37,181 bases of DNA from positions 1 through 37,181 of the IMG/VR virus record IMGVR_UViG_3300030101_002057. One strand, 5' to 3'. The notes beneath the pieces were generated by a model that searched no databases, was not told where the DNA came from, and saw only the letters and a list, made by a program, of their open reading frames with translations. Source of the stretch: a virus. Both the position numbers and the translations under genes were made by a program. Below, one piece after another: positions 33,833 through 37,181 of the stretch; position 1 is the first letter of the stretch; every line of letters starts with the position of its first letter.

Positions 33833-34465
33833 ATGAGCAAAACAAAGAAAAAAATGGGAGATTTTAAGCATTCAGACGCACCTGATGCTGAAGGTAAGTT
33901 TACTAGCTTATCACCATCTGCCCTTGCTAGCTGGCTAATTAAAACTCGTAAAGGTAATTTATCAAAAATTATTAGTAGCTTAAACCAACAAATAGTTTTT
34001 AATAAAAAGAAAAAGCCGAGTTATGCCGCTAAAATGAAAACAACACAGAACATAGTTAGAAAACGTTTAAACAAAGGTAAATCAGCTGTTACATACAAAT
34101 CTCCTTTAGAAAAGAAAGATTGCAACTGTTGGCCTGGTTTTAAAAGAGTTAAAGGTAAAGCGCCTTGTGCTCCTAATAGTTGTGAAAAATCAAGTGTTAA
34201 AATAACAGAAGAAGCTTACGAAAGAAGAAATAAAAAAATGAGATCTAAGCACAAGTCTGAAACAGGCAAAACGCTAGGATCAAGACAGACTACTGGTAAA
34301 AACAAACGTAGAATTAGTTTTGCTTGTAGATTTGCTGGTATGAAAGGTAGTATGAAAAAACCAAACGGTCAACCAACACCTTACGCTATGGCTTTAAAAA
34401 AATGGGGCTTTGGTAGTAGAGAAGCGGCAGCATCGTTTTGTAGAAATAATAAAAACAAAGCATAA
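33833..34465 (+). CDS. Basic Cys-containing phage protein with SFxxRxxGMKGxMK domain
   Basis: The protein has 210 residues and is very Lys/Arg-rich. N-terminal part (~12-80): FKHSDAPDAEGKFTSLSPSA, then helices SWLIKTRKGNLSKIISSLNQ and MKTTQNIVRKRL, loosely like the DUF3175 layout. Middle (~88-120): TYKSPLEKKDCNCWPGFKRV then APCAPNSCEK, four Cys that could bind zinc. C-terminus (~160-206): RRISFACRFAGMKGSMKKPN then a PTPYAMALKKWGFGSREAAA stretch, a motif I recall as a small standalone domain in many marine phages and some giant viruses. High basicity suggests DNA or capsid association. It is followed two bases later by two more small basic proteins; together they may be virion cargo. Function unproven. 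Confidence 0.62.
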   Translation: MSKTKKKMGDFKHSDAPDAEGKFTSLSPSALASWLIKTRKGNLSKIISSLNQQIVFNKKKKPSYAAKMKTTQNIVRKRLNKGKSAVTYKSPLEKKDCNCWPGFKRVKGKAPCAPNSCEKSSVKITEEAYERRNKKMRSKHKSETGKTLGSRQTTGKNKRRISFACRFAGMKGSMKKPNGQPTPYAMALKKWGFGSREAAASFCRNNKNKA

Positions 34466-34467
34466 AT

Positions 34468-34722
34468 ATGGGATTTAAAATGAAAGGTCCATCAATGTAC
34501 ATGAACTGTGGTTGTGGACAAATGCCGTGTAAAACATACGGTTATAAAATGAGCTCTCCTTTAGACTCTCACTGTACTAGTAAACCCGCTAAGTATAGTT
34601 CACCGGCTAAAAAGAAAGACGCGTGCTATCGTAAAGCTAAAGCTAAGTATGATGTTTTTCCATCTGCTTATGCTAGCGGTTATATAGCTAAGTGTAGAAA
34701 AAGAGGAGGTAATATAGGTTAA
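34468..34722 (+). CDS. Small basic Cys-rich protein (MGFxMKGPS family)
   Basis: The protein has 84 residues. It begins MGFKMKGPSMYMNCGCGQMP, with Cys residues clustered in CGCGQMPC near 14-21. A second short element, GYKMSSPLDSHC (~25-36), precedes the C-terminal core KKDACYRKAKAKYDVFPSAY then ASGYIAKCRKRGG (~49-81), a motif I recall as very widespread in marine phages and giant viruses, usually as ACYxKVKxRYKVWPSAYASGxxVKCRK. The two Cys of this core may bind metal. No function is established to my knowledge. It overlaps the next gene by one base (TAATG at 34720-34724) and shares its N-terminal tag. Confidence 0.62.
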   Translation: MGFKMKGPSMYMNCGCGQMPCKTYGYKMSSPLDSHCTSKPAKYSSPAKKKDACYRKAKAKYDVFPSAYASGYIAKCRKRGGNIG

Positions 34723-35009
34723 TGGGTTTTGTAATGAAAGGCCCTAGTGCCTTAAAAAGCGTACGTAAAACTCAAGCTGGTTTAAACCTAAAACGTTGGT
34801 TTAAAGAAGAGTGGAAAGACAACAAAGGTAACGTTTGTGGATCAGACAAAAACAAATCAACAAAAGTATGTAGGCCATCAAAGTCTGTAAATAGCAAATC
34901 ACCTAAAACTTGGGGTCAAATGAGTAGTGGTGAAAAAAGAAAAGTAGTAACTGCAAAGAACAAAGTCGGTATGGGTAGACGTAGAGATTCTAGCAGTAAT
35001 GTTGCGTAG
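34722..35009 (+). CDS. Small basic protein (MGFxMKGPS family, KWFKEEW/CRPSK domain)
   Basis: The protein has 95 residues and is strongly basic. The N-terminal MGFVMKGPSALK repeats the tag of the preceding gene. The core AGLNLKRWFKEEWKDNKGNV (~19-38), then CGSDKNKSTKVCRPSK (~39-54), KTPKTW-like SPKTWGQMSSGEKRK (~59-73) and a KKVGMGRRR-like tail match a small domain I recall from marine phages and giant viruses (possibly the DUF5872 type). Two Cys (39 and 50) may bind metal. Its last 11 bp overlap the lipoprotein gene in another frame. Likely nucleic-acid-binding or structural; function unknown. Confidence 0.6.
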   Translation: MGFVMKGPSALKSVRKTQAGLNLKRWFKEEWKDNKGNVCGSDKNKSTKVCRPSKSVNSKSPKTWGQMSSGEKRKVVTAKNKVGMGRRRDSSSNVA

Positions 35010-35550
35010 ACTATTACTAATATTATTTTTTGTTTCTTGCAGTAAAGATGTTGATGATCTAGGGTTTAGAACATATGTTATACCAGAAGGTGAGCATAGC
35101 TCTGGTACTTTTGTAAACCACCCAGACAACTCAAGAATTACATTTGACTTTATTCTTGATGAATCAGCAATATATTATACTGAAGTGCCTGAAAACCAGC
35201 ACGATGTTAATAAAATTTACGGTATGAGTGACTTCGGTAAGCTTCATCAAAAATACTCTATAAGATTAGGTTGGAGATATATAAATGGAAAAATTGAGTT
35301 GTGCTGGTTAAGACACGAAGAAGGTAGACATAGCTCTGCTACAATAAGAATTATAGAACCAAACGAAATATACAACGCTTCAATAGATATAACTACGTTT
35401 TATTATATTATAGTTATAAATGGTGACACTACAGAGGTTAGGCGTAGGCCAGAAGGTTATTGGGGTTTGGTTAGAAGATATTATTTATACCCATATTTTG
35501 GTGGCAACGAATATGCGCCACATGACATAACGATTAAAATAAGAGAATGA
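34999..35550 (+). CDS. Host-type lipoprotein with possible surface-export tag
   Basis: The protein has 183 residues. MLRRLLLILFFVSC is a short lipoprotein signal (C14). The mature start CSKDVDD resembles the Bacteroidota lipoprotein export signal (Lys at +3 then acidic residues), which sends lipoproteins to the cell surface. The body is a beta-rich domain: FDFILDESAIYYTEVPENQH, NKIYGMSDFGKLHQ, SIRLGWRYINGKIEL, and a C-terminal signature YLYPYFGGNEYAPHDITIKI (~160-180) that I recall from many Bacteroidota lipoproteins. No CXXC or enzyme motif is visible. The gene is nested between the basic cargo-type genes and the secreted repeat gene, overlapping both by 4-11 bp. It was probably acquired from the host; surface decoration or exclusion is a plausible role. 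Confidence 0.68.
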   Translation: MLRRLLLILFFVSCSKDVDDLGFRTYVIPEGEHSSGTFVNHPDNSRITFDFILDESAIYYTEVPENQHDVNKIYGMSDFGKLHQKYSIRLGWRYINGKIELCWLRHEEGRHSSATIRIIEPNEIYNASIDITTFYYIIVINGDTTEVRRRPEGYWGLVRRYYLYPYFGGNEYAPHDITIKIRE

Positions 35551-37181
35551 AAAAATTATTAATATTATTACTATTACCGCTAAGTATATTAGCACAAAAA
35601 CAAGCTGTTATACACGTAACTACAGATCAATATCCTACAGAGACTTATTGGACTTTGTTTGCTGATAGCTTATATGGCGATACTATTTGTAACGTGCCAG
35701 CTGGTTATTACACTTCACCAAATACAACGTACACAGATACTTGTTATATAAACGACAGTATTACTGATATAACATTTTTAATGAGAGACACATATGGTGA
35801 TGGTATGAATGGTAGTTATTATGTATCAATATGTGGTGATACTATAATAAACTATGCTACGCCAAGTTTTCAAAGCGGTATATACTCTAACAGACAAGTA
35901 CCAAACTGCTTGCCACCTCCACCACCTCCACCGCCAGGCGCTTGTGTACCAACGCTTGTTAATATAAACTTAGATCAATACCCAGAAGAAACTAGTTGGG
36001 ATATAAAAGATAGTTTAGGCAATGTAGTATTTTCAGGTGGCACATATCCTAACGTGCCAGATTATCAACCACAATTTAAGTTTAAGTGTTTACCTGTAGG
36101 TGAATTAACTTTTACTATATACGATACTTACGGTGATGGTATAGCTGGTAGTTTATGGGGTGGACAAGACGGTTCATACTACGTTATGCAATGTGGTGAT
36201 ACAGTAGTCTATGGTACAGTTGCTAACTTTGGTAATGATACAAGTCACGTTTGGCAAGCTGACACTTGCATACCACCGCCACCTGTATATGGTTGCATGG
36301 ACGATGATTATGTAGAGTATAATCCGCTAGCTACAATAGATGACAGTAGCTGTGTAACTCTAAAAATATACGGCTGTACTGATAGCACAATGTATAACTA
36401 CGATCCTGTAGCAAACACAATGGAAGATATAGACTCTTGCGGTTATACTTTAATACTACATGATCTTATAGGTAACGGTTGGGTAGGTACAAGACTAGAG
36501 ATATGGCAAGATGCTGATACGTTAGAATTTTTTATGGACCAACAAATATTTAACCAGTCTTTTGATTTAGGTCTATATGCGCCAGCAAAAGTATATGCTA
36601 AACTTTTTGTAAGCCAACAAGCGCAGCACACAGCATTAGAGTGTGGCTTTACTTTACTAAATCCATTTGGTGATACTACATTAAGCGTGCAACCGCCTTT
36701 TATAGTACCTTTTAAAACTTATCAGTCAAATACATACTGTGGTAATATATGTGAAGAAAAAGTTTTTGGCTGCTTAGATACTTTAGCTTTTAATTATGTT
36801 GATAGCGCTAACACGGCTTTACCTTGTTATTATTATCCTGGTTGTATATCACCAGCATATTTAGAATATCACATAGATACCGCTAACGGTTATTATACAG
36901 ATATTAATATACAAGATAGTTGTGTAACACTAGCTGTTTTTGGTTGTACTGATTCACTAGCTTTAAACTATGATTCATTAGCTAATACTAACAACGGTTC
37001 TTGTATAGCTGTAGTTGAAGGTTGTATGGATATTAATGCATACAACTATAATATAGAAGCAAATACTAATGATTCATTGTCTTGTTTATATGCTGCTAAC
37101 TGCATTACAGGACCTGGTAATCCATATTGGTTAAATGATCCATGCTATGCTTGGGTTATAAGTATAGATGATTATTGTTGT
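35547..37181 (+). CDS. Secreted multi-repeat protein (3' end outside window)
   Basis: The frame is open from ATG 35547 to the last base: 545 residues visible, no stop. MKKLLILLLLPLSILA before Q17 is a signal peptide. Two copies of a module follow: DQYP(T/E)ET/W… DTYGDGMNGSYYV…CGDT (~25-110) and DQYPEETSWD… DTYGDGIAGS… SYYVMQCGDT (~140-225), joined by an eight-Pro linker (123-130). D-x-Y-G-D-G looks like a Ca-binding turn. Then five Cys repeats of the type G-C-x-D-x8-NY-x-A-x…-S-C (249-269, 276-298, 408-427, 466-486, 492-513), with a third degenerate turn DLIGNGWVG (~306-314) between the second and third. This architecture is typical of secreted proteins of marine Bacteroidota, often exported by type IX secretion; the C-terminus with any sorting signal is out of view. 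It overlaps the lipoprotein gene by 4 bp. Confidence 0.78.
   Translation, partial: MKKLLILLLLPLSILAQKQAVIHVTTDQYPTETYWTLFADSLYGDTICNVPAGYYTSPNTTYTDTCYINDSITDITFLMRDTYGDGMNGSYYVSICGDTIINYATPSFQSGIYSNRQVPNCLPPPPPPPPGACVPTLVNINLDQYPEETSWDIKDSLGNVVFSGGTYPNVPDYQPQFKFKCLPVGELTFTIYDTYGDGIAGSLWGGQDGSYYVMQCGDTVVYGTVANFGNDTSHVWQADTCIPPPPVYGCMDDDYVEYNPLATIDDSSCVTLKIYGCTDSTMYNYDPVANTMEDIDSCGYTLILHDLIGNGWVGTRLEIWQDADTLEFFMDQQIFNQSFDLGLYAPAKVYAKLFVSQQAQHTALECGFTLLNPFGDTTLSVQPPFIVPFKTYQSNTYCGNICEEKVFGCLDTLAFNYVDSANTALPCYYYPGCISPAYLEYHIDTANGYYTDINIQDSCVTLAVFGCTDSLALNYDSLANTNNGSCIAVVEGCMDINAYNYNIEANTNDSLSCLYAANCITGPGNPYWLNDPCYAWVISIDDYCC
36291..37085 (+). repeat. Five imperfect Cys-flanked protein repeats
   Basis: Within the secreted protein, five units of ~20-23 codons each begin Gly-Cys and end Cys (starts at 36291, 36372, 36768, 36942 and 37020). 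They share the skeleton GC-x-D-x4-x-(Y/N)-Y-x3-A-x…-S-C, with aromatic/Asn in the middle. Units 1-2 and 4-5 are closely spaced; a beta-rich insert separates 2 from 3. They diverge at DNA level, so they are old repeats rather than recent tandem copies. Confidence 0.72.

Noticed and set aside
921-36631. About two dozen antisense or alternate-frame ORFs of 60-140 codons (for example 2464-2787, 10388-10816, 29834-30145, 30446-30787 on the minus strand)
   Set aside because: All lie fully within or across strong + strand genes, and show Ser/Phe/Leu-rich translations typical of shadow frames, with no recognisable motifs.
37000-37181. The right-edge secreted protein continuing into the left-edge fibre, as if a circular genome were cut within one gene
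   Set aside because: The frames are compatible, but the window lacks replication genes so it is likely a slice, and the two protein styles differ; it cannot be decided here.
1-37181. tRNA genes, CRISPR arrays, insertion sequences, attachment sites
   Set aside because: Non-coding gaps are all about 70 bp or shorter and contain no cloverleaf, spaced repeats, or terminal inverted repeats that I could find by eye.

Overview
The window is a late (virion) gene region of a tailed double-stranded DNA phage. Every gene I can support is on the + strand, packed with 1-50 bp overlaps or short gaps, and no gap exceeds about 70 bp. I see no tRNA, integrase, replication gene, CRISPR array or insertion sequence, so this is a slice of a larger genome. 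Two genes run off the ends: a tail fibre at the left edge and a secreted repeat protein at the right edge. The sequence is strongly AT-rich. Start codons follow A/T-rich leaders without a Shine-Dalgarno motif, which is typical of Bacteroidota. Host-type lipoproteins and Cys-rich secreted repeats at the right end also point to a marine Bacteroidota (flavobacterium-like) host. There is no tape-measure or contractile-sheath gene. There are head-tail adaptors, a P22 gp10/crAss-muzzle-like giant protein and a set of internal (ejected) virion proteins, all of which suggest a short-tailed, podovirus-type particle.

Layout. 1-1377: end of a tail fibre with phage-fibre repeats. 1441-2755: small genes, including a coiled-coil protein, a conserved small protein, a protein that looks like two fused GroES co-chaperonin domains, and a small-terminase candidate. 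2752-9923: packaging and head genes in the classic order TerL, portal, acidic scaffold-like protein, major capsid protein, ending in a strong UUCG hairpin terminator. 9993-12693: a protein of unknown role flanked by two hairpins, then two adaptor/connector proteins. 12697-20401: a 2453-residue tail/muzzle-like protein and a small conserved partner. 20443-20895: a cupin. 20899-32081: three probable internal virion proteins, the last 3123 residues long and carrying a zinc-peptidase motif, a complete HAD phosphatase motif set and a C-terminal Cys/His finger.

32112-37181 is a cassette of envelope-directed and small basic proteins: a lipoprotein-signal protein of outer-membrane type, a single-pass membrane protein, an exported thioredoxin-fold protein without its CXXC, three small basic Cys-containing proteins of which two share an MGFxMKGPS N-terminus, a lipoprotein with a Bacteroidota surface-export-like tag, and a large secreted multi-repeat protein. 

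How they fit together (inference): TerS/TerL package DNA through the portal into a shell built on the scaffold; the double GroES-like protein may adapt the host chaperonin for folding a capsid or giant protein; adaptors and the muzzle-like protein close the short tail; the internal proteins are ejected with the DNA. The right-hand cassette probably remodels or decorates the host envelope during infection, or supplies virion cargo. The most unusual items are the tandem GroES-like protein, the multi-enzyme ejection protein and the envelope cassette.
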